A DNA stretch of 64,000 nucleotides from Aldersonia sp. NBC_00410 (GCF_026342035.1 NZ_JAPENM010000016.1:19198-83197); one strand, 5' to 3'; counted from the first letter of the stretch, positions 45,067-54,628 are shown. Numbers and translations are program-made. The notes: generated from the letters alone by a model not told the origin.

Positions 45067-46172
45067 CGGCGATTCGCGGCGCCGTTCTCGAAGAGATCGG
45101 CCGGCCCGGCCCCTACGCGTCGTCGACGCCGATCTCGGTGTGCGAGTTGGAGTTGGCCGGTCCGTGTGCGGGTGAGTTGCTGATCCGGATCGAAGCCGCC
45201 GGGCTGTGTCACTCCGACCTTTCGGTGGTCGACGGCAACCGGACTCGGCCGGTGCCGATGCTGCTCGGTCACGAGGCGGCCGGCCGGGTGGAAAGGGTCG
45301 GCCCGAATGTGGCCGATGTCAGCGTGGGCGAGCGGGTGGTGATGACCTTCCTGCCCCGCTGCGGCGAGTGCGACGCGTGCCGCACCAACGGCAGGCTGCC
45401 GTGCGTGCCGGGCAGTGTCGCCAACAACGAAGGTCGACTGCTCGGCGGCGGGCGCCGGCTGCAACGCGGCGACGAAACGGTGCACCACCACCTCGGCGTG
45501 TCCGGCTTCGCAACCCACGCCGTGGTGGATCGCCGCTCGGTGGTGCCGGTACCCGACGACGTGCCGCCCGAGGTCGCCGCCGTCCTGGGTTGCGCGGTGC
45601 TCACCGGCGGCGGCGCGGTACTCAACGCGGTGTCGCCCGGGCCCGGTGACTCGATCATGGTGGTCGGTCTCGGCGGGGTCGGCATGGCGGCGGTGCTGAC
45701 GGCGCTCTCACTGGGGCACGGCGAAGTGATCGGCGTGGACGGTGTGCCGACGAAGCTGGACACGGCTCGCGAACTCGGTGCGACACAGGTGTATTCGCCC
45801 ACCGAGGTCGCCGAGCGCGGCATTCGGGCGAATATCGTGGTCGAGGCGGCCGGCAACTCCCGCGCCTTCGAGGCGGCGGTCGCCGCTACCGCGCCGGGCG
45901 GCACCACCGTCACCGTCGGGTTGCCCGCGCCCGAGGCCCGCGCGCAGATCGCGCCGCTGCGCCTCGTCGCCGAGGCGCGCACCATCGTCGGCAGCTACCT
46001 CGGCTCCGCGGTACCGGCACGTGACATCCCGCGCTACGCCCAGCTGTGGCGCGAGGGGCGGCTTCCGGTGGAGAAGCTGATCTCCGCGCGGATCGGACTC
46101 GACGACATCAACGCCGGGATGGACGAACTCGCCGCCGGGCGGGCGATCCGGCAGGTCATCGTCTTCGATTGA
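45063..46172 (+). CDS. Zinc-dependent alcohol dehydrogenase (class III-like MDR)
   Basis: A 369-residue medium-chain dehydrogenase. Catalytic zinc ligands: Cys49 (GLCHSD) and His70-Glu71 (LGHEAAG); structural zinc Cys100, Cys103, Cys106 and Cys114 (CGECDACRTNGRLPC). The NAD-binding motif is VVGLGGVGMAAV. Probably oxidises an alcohol or hydroxy compound with NAD; mycothiol- or formaldehyde-linked relatives exist but the substrate is not readable. The GTG start overlaps the TetR stop, so it is co-expressed with its likely regulator. Confidence 0.88.
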   Translation: MTAIRGAVLEEIGRPGPYASSTPISVCELELAGPCAGELLIRIEAAGLCHSDLSVVDGNRTRPVPMLLGHEAAGRVERVGPNVADVSVGERVVMTFLPRCGECDACRTNGRLPCVPGSVANNEGRLLGGGRRLQRGDETVHHHLGVSGFATHAVVDRRSVVPVPDDVPPEVAAVLGCAVLTGGGAVLNAVSPGPGDSIMVVGLGGVGMAAVLTALSLGHGEVIGVDGVPTKLDTARELGATQVYSPTEVAERGIRANIVVEAAGNSRAFEAAVAATAPGGTTVTVGLPAPEARAQIAPLRLVAEARTIVGSYLGSAVPARDIPRYAQLWREGRLPVEKLISARIGLDDINAGMDELAAGRAIRQVIVFD

Positions 46173-46302
46173 GATCACGGTCGGGTGAGCCGTTCGCGCT
46201 GTCCCTGCCGTGGCGGGCGGCTACCTTCGATCTCATGGTCCTACCGAGCACCGCGTCCGACCCAACGAGGCGCGCCGGCGCCGGCGAATCCGCGAGCCAC
46301 TG

Positions 46303-47946
46303 ATGCCCGATCTCGTGCTCGGACCGCTGCTGCGCCACGTCGGCGAAACCGACGCCACCGTGTGGGTGGAGACCGCGCAACCGTGCACGGTCGAGGTGCT
46401 CGAGCACAAGGAGCACACCTGGACAGCCGGCGGGCATCACTACGCGCTGCTGGTAATCGAGGGTCTGGAACCCGGTTCGGATTCCGAGTACGAGGTTCGC
46501 CTCGACGGGGAACTCGTCTGGCCCGAACCAGACGCAACACACCCGTCGGTCATTCGGACCCTGCGCGGCGACGGCAGTCTCGCGCTGGCATTCGGCTCCT
46601 GCCGGTTCGCCACCACCTCGACCGCGGAAGATCCGCATCTCGGGATCGATGCGCTGGAGAACTACGCCAAGCGGATGCGGCGGCAGCCGACCGCGCAATG
46701 GCCGGACGCCCTGCTGCTGCTCGGCGATCAGATCTACGCCGACGAACTGTCCGCGCCGATGCGAGACCGGATCGCGCAACACCACGACCTCGACGAACCG
46801 CCCGGCGCGCAAGTACGCAATTTCGAGGAGTACACCTGGCTCTACGCCGAGTCCTGGTGTGAGCCCGACGTGCGGTGGCTGCTGTCCACCGTCCCGACGT
46901 CGATGATCTTCGACGACCACGACGTGCGCGACGACTGGAACACGTCCGCGTCCTGGCGCGACGAGCAGGAGGCGAGCGACTGGTGGGAGGAGCGCATCGT
47001 CGGCGCCTTGGCCTCGTACTGGATCTACCAGCATCTGGGCAATCTGGCACCGGCAGATCTCGCCGCGAACGAGCTGTACCAGCGGGTGCGTACCCACGAC
47101 GGCGACGTTGGAACACTGTTGCGCCGCTTCGCCTCCGAGGCCGACGAGGAGGCCGACGGTGCAAAGGGGGCGCGCTGGTCCTATCGCCGCGATCTCGGTC
47201 CGGCCCGGCTGCTCGTGATCGACTCGCGATGTGGACGGGTCCTCGCCGACGGCCGCCGATCCATGGTGTCCGAGCCCGAGTTCGACTGGATCGTGCAGCA
47301 GACCGAAGGCGACTACGACCACCTGCTCGTCGGCACGTCGTTGCCGTGGCTGCTACCGCGCGCCCTGCACGACGTCGAGTCGTGGGACGAGCGGCTGGCC
47401 TCGGGTGCCCGCGGCGCGCGGCCGGCCAGGTGGGCCGAAAAGCTGCGCCGTGCAGCCGATCTCGAACATTGGGCGGCGTTCCGGGACTCGTTCGACCGGC
47501 TGGCGCGGTTGTTCGGCGAGGTCGGCGGTGGCCACCGCACCGGCGAGCGGGGCCGGCCGCCCGCGACCATCTGCGTGCTGTCGGGCGATGTGCACCACGC
47601 CTACGTGGCGGAGGCGACGTACGCGCATCCGATGACGTCGCGGGTGTACCAGCTGACCTGCTCGCCGCTGCACAATTTCGTGCCGTCGGCGATGAAGGTA
47701 GCGTTCCGGATCTCGTGGAGTCGCGCCGCCGAGCGTGCGACACGGTTCCTGCTCGGCAGGGTGTCGAAGGTGCCCCCGATGATCATCGACTGGCATGCGA
47801 GTTCCGGTCCGTACTTCGGCAACCAGGTCGGCACGCTTCGACTCGCGGGCCGGTCGGCGCAGGTGACCTTCGAGCGGGCGAGGCCCTCCGGTTCGACCGA
47901 GTTCGACACCGTCGCAGCCATGTCGCTTGCGGCAGAGGGAGACTGA
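46303..47946 (+). CDS. PhoD-like metallophosphatase
   Basis: A 547-residue metallophosphoesterase of the PhoD-like group. A short N-terminal beta domain is followed by the catalytic core: FGSCRFATT, LGDQIYADE, FDDHDVRDDWN and SGDVHHAYVAE, the usual metal-binding blocks. No signal peptide is visible at the ATG at 46303 (or in the upstream in-frame codons), unlike secreted PhoD, so it may be cytosolic or act on an internal phosphodiester. Monocistronic, 130 bases after the dehydrogenase. Confidence 0.85.
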   Translation: MPDLVLGPLLRHVGETDATVWVETAQPCTVEVLEHKEHTWTAGGHHYALLVIEGLEPGSDSEYEVRLDGELVWPEPDATHPSVIRTLRGDGSLALAFGSCRFATTSTAEDPHLGIDALENYAKRMRRQPTAQWPDALLLLGDQIYADELSAPMRDRIAQHHDLDEPPGAQVRNFEEYTWLYAESWCEPDVRWLLSTVPTSMIFDDHDVRDDWNTSASWRDEQEASDWWEERIVGALASYWIYQHLGNLAPADLAANELYQRVRTHDGDVGTLLRRFASEADEEADGAKGARWSYRRDLGPARLLVIDSRCGRVLADGRRSMVSEPEFDWIVQQTEGDYDHLLVGTSLPWLLPRALHDVESWDERLASGARGARPARWAEKLRRAADLEHWAAFRDSFDRLARLFGEVGGGHRTGERGRPPATICVLSGDVHHAYVAEATYAHPMTSRVYQLTCSPLHNFVPSAMKVAFRISWSRAAERATRFLLGRVSKVPPMIIDWHASSGPYFGNQVGTLRLAGRSAQVTFERARPSGSTEFDTVAAMSLAAEGD

Positions 47947-47978
47947 GGTCGGTCAGTCGGGGGGTCGGTCAGTCGGGG
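47947..47978. repeat. 16-bp perfect tandem duplication at the PhoD/DUF6510 junction
   Basis: GGTCGGTCAGTCGGGG occurs at 47947-47962 and again at 47963-47978. The second copy contains the stop codon (TCA on the plus strand, 47969-47971) of the convergent zinc-ribbon gene; the first copy supplies a spare stop. Confidence 0.85.
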
Positions 47979-48232
47979 AGGTCGATCTGCAGGTAACTGA
48001 CGCCACGTAGGTCGAGCCAGGCGCGGCCGGGTGCGCGCACCACCCTCGCTACCACGGCAGTGCATTCCCGGCAACGCACCACCACGCCCGGCGCGGTGTC
48101 GTACACCACGGCGCGGGCGAGTTCTCCTGTGCTACCACAGGAGTCACAGCGCGCAGTCGCTGCGGTCATGTCACGACCGAACAATTCCCGGAGCAGCCCG
48201 GCGATCGAATTCCCGTCCAGTGGGGTGGTCAT
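47969..48232 (-). CDS. DUF6510 zinc-ribbon protein
   Basis: An 87-residue protein with two CxxC pairs, Cys29/Cys32 (CDSC) and Cys54/Cys57 (CREC), spaced as in a zinc ribbon or rubredoxin-like site. It is the last gene of a three-gene set with a ferredoxin-type reductase and a sulfite-oxidase-like protein and overlaps the reductase gene by four bases, so it may serve as a metal-binding or electron-transfer partner. Function of the family is not established. Confidence 0.8.
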   Translation of the reverse strand: MTTPLDGNSIAGLLRELFGRDMTAATARCDSCGSTGELARAVVYDTAPGVVVRCRECTAVVARVVRAPGRAWLDLRGVSYLQIDLPD

Positions 48233-48999
48233 GGCGGTCCTCCCGTTGGTCCGAAACGTTCCGTCTTGATGTCGTCGGCCGAGTGACCAAGCGTGATCAG
48301 CAGGTTCGCTGCCGCTTCGACGAAACCGTTGGGGCCGCAGACGAACACCTGCGGTGCGCGATCGGGGCCGAAGTCCGGGTCGGACAGGTCGTCGGCGATG
48401 ATCCGCTCGGGTGGGCGTGGGTACCCGGGCGGGATCTTGCGGGTGTACACGCGGTGCACGCTCACTCCGGCGGCGGAAAGCGCACGGTCGTCGGCGTACA
48501 TCTCCTCGATCGGGCTGCGCATCGAGTACACCAGCCGGAAAGGCGCCGTTGCGTCACGGGTGGCTCGCGTCCGCAGCATTGCGGCGAGCGGCACCACGCC
48601 GCTGCCGCCACCGACAAGCAGCACTGGCCGCGGATCGTCGGGATGCCAGACGAACCAGCCGCCGAGCGGGCCACGCAACTCGATCTGGTCACCGACCTCG
48701 AGCACATCCGTGAGGTAGGTGGACACCTCACCGTCGGGCAGTCGGTCGACGGTCAGCTCGATGGGTGATGTGGCCTCGTCCTCGGACGCGATCTCGGACG
48801 CCGAGGAGATCGAGTAGGACCGCTGCGCGCTGTAACCGTCCTCGGCGGTGAGCCTGATGTCGACGTGCTGGCCGGCGAGGTGCCCGGTCCAGCCCGGCAC
48901 GTCGAGGACGAGCGTGCGCGCCGTTGCGGACTCCCGGCGCACCGCCGACACCGTCGCGACCTGCCAGCTCAGTCGGCCCAATACCGCTGCTCGCGCCAT
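48229..48999 (-). CDS. FAD-dependent ferredoxin-reductase-type oxidoreductase
   Basis: A 256-residue member of the FNR superfamily. FAD domain: HLAGQHVDIRL and RSYSISSAS; NAD(P) domain: VLLVGGGSGVVPLAAML and the C-terminal VCGPNGFVEAA. There is no 2Fe-2S domain, so electrons must leave to a separate partner; the neighbouring molybdopterin protein or the zinc-ribbon protein are candidates. Its start overlaps the upstream gene by 31 bases and its stop overlaps the downstream gene by four. Confidence 0.87.
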   Translation of the reverse strand: MARAAVLGRLSWQVATVSAVRRESATARTLVLDVPGWTGHLAGQHVDIRLTAEDGYSAQRSYSISSASEIASEDEATSPIELTVDRLPDGEVSTYLTDVLEVGDQIELRGPLGGWFVWHPDDPRPVLLVGGGSGVVPLAAMLRTRATRDATAPFRLVYSMRSPIEEMYADDRALSAAGVSVHRVYTRKIPPGYPRPPERIIADDLSDPDFGPDRAPQVFVCGPNGFVEAAANLLITLGHSADDIKTERFGPTGGPP

Positions 49000-49568
49000 G
49001 GATCTCCGTAGTTGTGATAGCCCAGCTGTTCCCAGAATCCGGGTTCGTCATCGTTGCGCAGTTCGATTCCGCGCACCCATTTCGCGGATTTCCAGAGGTA
49101 CAGGTGCGGCACCAGCAGCCGGGCCGGGCCGCCGTGCTCGGGGTGCAACTCGGCGCCGTCGTATTCGAAGGCGATCCACGCCTTGCCGTCGGTGAGGTCC
49201 TCGAGCGGCAGGTTCGTGGTGTAGCCGCCGTAGGAGGACACCAGCGCGAACTCCGCCGACGTGTCGACATGCTCGAGCAGGGTATCGATCGACACGCCGC
49301 GCCAGGCGGTGCCGAACTTGGACCACTTCGTGACGCAGTGCAGGTCCACGGTGATGTCCTCGGCGGGTAGTCGACGGAACCCGAGCCAGTCCCACGAGCG
49401 CGAGCTGCCGTCTTCGGAGGTGAGGCCGAAACGCCAGGAGTCCAAGTGGATTTGCGGTGTCGGACCCGCCGAGAGCACGGGGAAGTCGGTGGTGAGGTAC
49501 TGGCCGGGCGGCAGGGCCGGATCATCGACCCTGGCCCGACCGCGGAAGCCGCGCGAAACGATGCCCAT
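48969..49568 (-). CDS. Sulfite-oxidase-like molybdopterin oxidoreductase
   Basis: A 199-residue protein with the oxidoreductase molybdopterin-binding fold only (no heme, no dimer domain). The Mo-ligating Cys is Cys78 in DLHCVTKWSKFG, and SSYGGYTTNLPLEDL and LLVPHLYLWKSAKWVRGIEL are characteristic of the YedY/sulfite-oxidase-like group. No Tat signal is seen, so it is probably cytosolic. First gene of the trio with the reductase and the zinc-ribbon protein. Confidence 0.88.
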   Translation of the reverse strand: MGIVSRGFRGRARVDDPALPPGQYLTTDFPVLSAGPTPQIHLDSWRFGLTSEDGSSRSWDWLGFRRLPAEDITVDLHCVTKWSKFGTAWRGVSIDTLLEHVDTSAEFALVSSYGGYTTNLPLEDLTDGKAWIAFEYDGAELHPEHGGPARLLVPHLYLWKSAKWVRGIELRNDDEPGFWEQLGYHNYGDPWREQRYWAD

Positions 49569-49640
49569 GAATGCTCCTGGAGTGATCTTGCTCGGAATGT
49601 ACCCCGCGGTGCTTATTTGCGCGTGCCGGTCGGTCAGTAG

Positions 49641-50896
<1,256 letters not shown>

Positions 50897-50898
50897 CC

Positions 50899-51351
50899 AT
50901 GTCGACGCTGCTGATCGTGCACCACACCCCGTCGCCGCACTGCCAGGAGATGTTCGAGGCGGTGGTCGCCGGGGCGACCGATCCCGAGATCGAGGGCGTG
51001 GACGTGGTCCGGCGCGCGGCGCTCGCCGTGACGCCGACCGACATGCTCGAGGCGGACGGCTACGTGCTCGGCACCCCGGCCAATCTCGGCTACATGAGCG
51101 GTGCCCTCAAACACGCCTTCGATACGTGCTACTACCCGTGCCTGGACTCGACCGGCGGGCGGCCGTTCGGGCTCTATTTGCACGGCAACCAGGGGACTGA
51201 GGGCGCCGAGCGCGGCGTCGACGCGATAACGACCGGGCTCGGCTGGGTGCGCGCGGCGGCGACGGTGATCGTGTCGGGCAAGCCGAGCAAGGACGAGCTC
51301 GAGGCGTGCTGGGAACTCGGTGCGACGGTCGCGGCGCAGCTGATGGAGTGA
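50899..51351 (+). CDS. Flavodoxin/NADPH-FMN-reductase-like protein (Rv2771c-like)
   Basis: A 150-residue flavodoxin-fold protein. Phosphate-binding loop region LLIVHHTPSPHCQEM is at the N-terminus, and GYVLGTPANLGYMSGALKHAFD (about 53-74) is the FMN isoalloxazine-side loop of the NADPH-dependent FMN reductase family. Starts two bases after the membrane protein stop, so it is the third gene of the dapB transcript. Substrate unknown. Confidence 0.82.
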   Translation: MSTLLIVHHTPSPHCQEMFEAVVAGATDPEIEGVDVVRRAALAVTPTDMLEADGYVLGTPANLGYMSGALKHAFDTCYYPCLDSTGGRPFGLYLHGNQGTEGAERGVDAITTGLGWVRAAATVIVSGKPSKDELEACWELGATVAAQLME

Positions 51352-51362
51352 GGAGACTAAAC

Positions 51363-52097
51363 GTGACGAACGACGGCGCTGCTGCAGTGCCGGAGCTACC
51401 CGGCGAACAATTCCTACGGGTTGGGCTCACCGGGCCGCTCGCGGCGTGGGTGTCCGATCTGGAGTCGATTGCGCGTGACCTCAACTTCGCGCGGGAGTGC
51501 GCTCACGGCTACGCCACGCGGCTCGGCGCGAACAACGAACTCGCCGATCCCCTGATCGCGCAGGCCCTCTGGAACGCGGGATCCATCGCCTACCGGCGCG
51601 CCTTCAATTCCGGGCGTGGACACATCGAGAACAACGCCAGCCGCCCCAGGCTCGCCGACAAGCTGGTGAACCTGCTCACCGATGAGCAGACCCGGGCGCA
51701 CGAACAGGTCTACGAGATGGCGAATCAACACATCGCTCACCGCGTCGGCGATCACGAGGGCGCGACGGTGGTGGCTTTCCTCAACCCGCCGCCCCACGCC
51801 CGCGCGATTGCCGGAGTCGGGACGCTCGGCGCGCACATGATCGGCCCCGAGCGCACAGTGGCGGAGCGGCTGATCGACGTCTGCGGCGTGTTCCTGGAGG
51901 CACTCGCTGCCGAAGGGCAGCGCTGCATGACGGCCATCCGCGAAGACCTCGATGGAAACGCCGACCTCGACGCGATGTACGCCCGCGCCGCCGAAATTGC
52001 AGCGGCGGAAGGCGCAGTGCCCGTGCCCAATCCAGGACCGAGCGACCAACGACCGCTAGCGGCTGGGAGATGGGCACAGCATGTCCGACAACAATGA
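51363..52097 (+). CDS. HEPN-like helical protein with degenerate active-site motif
   Basis: A 244-residue all-helical protein. The blocks ADPLIAQALWNAGSIAYRRAFNSGR (61-85, split by one turn) and YEMANQHIAHRVGDHE (117-132) have the layout of HEPN-superfamily proteins, where the second motif is normally R-N-K-x-I-A-H. Here the Arg is replaced by Ala120, leaving ANQHIAH with His126, so RNase activity is doubtful. GTG at 51363, 11 bases after the flavodoxin gene; the last 17 bases overlap the next gene. No mobile-element signs. Assignment to HEPN is by motif only. Confidence 0.55.
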   Translation: MTNDGAAAVPELPGEQFLRVGLTGPLAAWVSDLESIARDLNFARECAHGYATRLGANNELADPLIAQALWNAGSIAYRRAFNSGRGHIENNASRPRLADKLVNLLTDEQTRAHEQVYEMANQHIAHRVGDHEGATVVAFLNPPPHARAIAGVGTLGAHMIGPERTVAERLIDVCGVFLEALAAEGQRCMTAIREDLDGNADLDAMYARAAEIAAAEGAVPVPNPGPSDQRPLAAGRWAQHVRQQ

Positions 52098-52815
52098 CGG
52101 CTCGGCCATCATACGGGCGGCTCCCGCAGAGGCCGTCTCCGCGGTTTTCGCCGCAACGGTGTCCGTCCGGGGCTACATGGCGAATCACCACCTGTGGTGG
52201 GCGCAGCGCCAAGCGACGATCTGCGCTGAGCGTGAGGCCGCGTTGGTGGCGAAGGGGGACAACAACATCGACTTCGAGCACCGAATGCTTGCGGTGGGGG
52301 CGGTGATGGCCGCGGTGGCGTTCCTCGAGGCCCACGTCAACGAGCTGTTCCAGGACGCCGCCGAGTCACCGCCGGGCGGCGGCACCTACCGCACCCAAGG
52401 GCTGAGCGACGACGCCATCACGCTGATGCGCGAGCTGTGGAGCGGTGACGTCCGCGCGCCGGTGCTCGACAAGTACCAGCGGGCCCTCGTGTACGTGCGA
52501 CAGTCCAAGCTTGCGCCCGACGCCGAGCCGTACCGAAGCGCCGACAACCTGATGAAACTGCGAAACGCCCTCGTGCACTTCGTGCCCGAGACGCAGCAGA
52601 GCGACGCGGAGCACAAGCTCACGAAGCGGCTGATGAGCAGCAAGGCTTTCGTGATGAACCGGCAGGCGGTGGGTTCGCCGGCCTTTCCGAATAAGGTGAT
52701 CGCCGCCGGGTGCGCGCGTTGGGCCTGTGACTCTGCGATGGCGCTGGTGGACGAGTGGCAGCAGCGGATGGGTCTGGAGGCCGACTACCGAACCTACCTC
52801 TCGGGCATGGCGTAG
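52081..52815 (+). CDS. HEPN-like protein with intact Rx4H motif
   Basis: A 244-residue helical protein. The segment SADNLMKLRNALVHFVPE carries Arg161-Asn-Ala-Leu-Val-His166, the R(x4-6)H motif of catalytic HEPN ribonucleases, and an upstream helix (MAAVAFLEAHVNELFQD, about 76-92) is like the first HEPN helix with its conserved acidic residue. It overlaps the preceding HEPN-like gene by 17 bases and has the same length, suggesting a two-component module. Target and partner are unknown; a housekeeping or defence role are both possible. Confidence 0.55.
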   Translation: MSDNNDGSAIIRAAPAEAVSAVFAATVSVRGYMANHHLWWAQRQATICAEREAALVAKGDNNIDFEHRMLAVGAVMAAVAFLEAHVNELFQDAAESPPGGGTYRTQGLSDDAITLMRELWSGDVRAPVLDKYQRALVYVRQSKLAPDAEPYRSADNLMKLRNALVHFVPETQQSDAEHKLTKRLMSSKAFVMNRQAVGSPAFPNKVIAAGCARWACDSAMALVDEWQQRMGLEADYRTYLSGMA

Positions 52816-53109
52816 CCGCAACGAACCTTGACGGCTTCCAGCCTAAACCCGCAGTTCGGCCACGTTTCGGTCTCGTGGCGCGAGTCGCGTGCACCCTCAG
52901 TTACGAGCCTCTCCGGCATGACGGCGCCGTCGATTGCGTCGACCCGAGGGATCGCTCGATGGAGAGCGGAGCGCGACTGTCGCCGCGCAGTAGATGGGAT
53001 AGCCGCGACCCGGCACACACCCCCACTCGCCAGTACACAGCCGCGATCGCGAGCGTGTCGCGATGAACGGGGGTGTGCGGCGGTCGGATCGATGTCGGTG
53101 CGCCTTGGC
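52816..53109. terminator. Intergenic region with nested hairpin between convergent genes
   Basis: No gene seen in these 294 bases. A perfect hairpin ATCGCGA-GCGTG-TCGCGAT lies at 53046-53064, enclosed by CACACCCCC (53016-53024) and GGGGGTGTG (53069-53077). It precedes the stop of the convergent TetR gene and probably terminates transcription from one or both sides. The rest is featureless. Confidence 0.55.
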
Positions 53110-53715
53110 TCAGGGATCAGCGGGTCCGGCGTCCCCCGCCGCTTCTGCGAGCGTGGCACGCACGACGTCGTGAATAGCCTGCCCGGCGATGGTGATCGGT
53201 TCGGTGGAGCGCAGCGTGCGGCACAGCACGAATGCCCCCTCCAGCGCAGTCAGCGTGATCGTCGCCAACCGGCGGCACTGCTCCTCGGCGATGTCGAGCC
53301 GACCGAACCACGCCGTGAGCTGCACGAGCCAGGATTCAAACACCGTCGCGGCCTCGTGGCGGAGCCGTTCGTTGGTGCTGGCCACCTCGAGGGCGATGGT
53401 CTCGATGGAGCAGGCCTCGCTGTAGTCCTGCGATTCCAGTAGCTTGCCCGCGTTCTCGAACAGAGCCGGGATGCCGCTGCGTGGGTCGGTGTCTGCGAGT
53501 TGCGCGCCGACGAGCCGGCCGTAGCGGATCCCTTCGCTGCGAATGACCTCGACGCTGATCGACTCCTTACCGCCGGGAAAGTGATGGTAGATGGAGCCGA
53601 ATGGTGCCCGTGCCGCGCTCGAGATCTGCTTGAGCCCGGTAGCCGACATGCCCTGGCGCCGATAGAGCTCCGCCGTCGCGTCCAGGATTCGGTCTCGGGT
53701 TCCGGGCTCTGCCAT
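53110..53715 (-). CDS. TetR-family repressor, LmrA/YxaF type
   Basis: A 201-residue regulator. The HTH is TRDRILDATAELYRRQGM with recognition region ISSAARAPFGSIYHHFPGGKESI, the SIYHHFPGGK form typical of the LmrA/YxaF subgroup, and the matching C-terminal domain (Cys in EACSIETIALEVASTNERLR) follows. Divergent from an alpha/beta hydrolase whose ribosome binding site overlaps a palindromic operator. Ligand unknown; flavonoids are ligands of some relatives. Confidence 0.88.
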   Translation of the reverse strand: MAEPGTRDRILDATAELYRRQGMSATGLKQISSAARAPFGSIYHHFPGGKESISVEVIRSEGIRYGRLVGAQLADTDPRSGIPALFENAGKLLESQDYSEACSIETIALEVASTNERLRHEAATVFESWLVQLTAWFGRLDIAEEQCRRLATITLTALEGAFVLCRTLRSTEPITIAGQAIHDVVRATLAEAAGDAGPADP

Positions 53716-53766
53716 GACATCTCCTTCTTGCGGGCCGTTCCTGCAGCAGCTTAGTCTTGGCCTCGG

Positions 53767-53782
53767 TAGAACGATCTATCTA
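53767..53782. promoter_or_regulatory. Operator TAGA-N2-GATC-N2-TCTA for the TetR repressor
   Basis: A perfect 16-bp spaced palindrome, TAGA at 53767-53770, GATC at 53773-53776 and TCTA at 53779-53782, in the 76-base divergent gap. It overlaps the TAGGAG ribosome binding site of the hydrolase gene, so bound repressor would block transcription start or elongation. The pattern resembles operators known for the LmrA/YxaF group. Confidence 0.7.
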
Positions 53783-53791
53783 GGAGCCGAT

Positions 53792-54628
53792 ATGCAGACA
53801 CTGAACGTGCCGGCAGGGCCCATTGCCTACGAAGACACCGGCGGTGACGGACCCGTCATGGTTTTCGGCCACGGCCTGCTGATGGATGGTCGGCAGTGGC
53901 GCAAAGTGATCCCCCTGCTGCCCGAATACCGCTGCATCACACCAACTCTTCCGCTGGGCGCCCACACGGCGCCGATGAACGAGGATGCGGATCTGACCGA
54001 GACCGGCGTGGCGCGCATTCTCGCCGACTTCCTCGATGCGCTCGACGTGGACGACGTCACGCTTGTGCTCAACGACTGGGGCGGCGGGCAGTTCGTGATC
54101 TCCGAAGCCCGCGACGATCGCGTCGGCCGACTCGTGCTCGCGTCCTGCACAGCGTTCGACAACTATCCACCCAAGCCCGCCCGCCCCGCCGCGCTGCTGT
54201 GCAGATTGCCCGGCGGCGGTTGGATCCTGACCAGGATGTTCGGGACGCGCTTCTTTCGCCGCAGCACGCGGGCCTATGGCGCCATGAGTAGGTCGGGGCT
54301 GCCCGATGCGCTCTACGACGAGTGGTTTCGCCCCGCCGTCGAGAACGCCGCGATACGCCGCGATCTGGTCAAGTTCGCCGTTGGCGCTCCCTCGCGGCGC
54401 CGGCTGCTCGAGTTGTCCGACCAGCTGCGCGCCTTCACGCGACCGGTGCTCGTCGTGTGGGCGCGGGAGGATCGGATGATGCCGCTCGCGCACGCGGACC
54501 GGCTGACCGAGCTGTATCCGGACGCGACCAAGGTGGTCATCGACGACTCCTGGACCCTCATCCCGGAGGACCAACCCGAGGCGATGGCAGCAGCGCTGCG
54601 GAAGTTCGTACCGGTCTCGATTTCCTGA
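53792..54628 (+). CDS. Alpha/beta hydrolase with Asp nucleophile
   Basis: A 278-residue alpha/beta hydrolase. The elbow LNDWGGGQF puts Asp95 where dehalogenases and epoxide hydrolases have their nucleophile, and WAREDRMMP holds the acid. The catalytic His expected before PEDQPE is absent: DDSWTLIPEDQPE has Trp254 there. Either another residue supplies the base or the enzyme is not a standard hydrolase. The ATG at 53792 with TAGGAG is chosen. Controlled by the divergent TetR protein. Confidence 0.8.
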   Translation: MQTLNVPAGPIAYEDTGGDGPVMVFGHGLLMDGRQWRKVIPLLPEYRCITPTLPLGAHTAPMNEDADLTETGVARILADFLDALDVDDVTLVLNDWGGGQFVISEARDDRVGRLVLASCTAFDNYPPKPARPAALLCRLPGGGWILTRMFGTRFFRRSTRAYGAMSRSGLPDALYDEWFRPAVENAAIRRDLVKFAVGAPSRRRLLELSDQLRAFTRPVLVVWAREDRMMPLAHADRLTELYPDATKVVIDDSWTLIPEDQPEAMAAALRKFVPVSIS

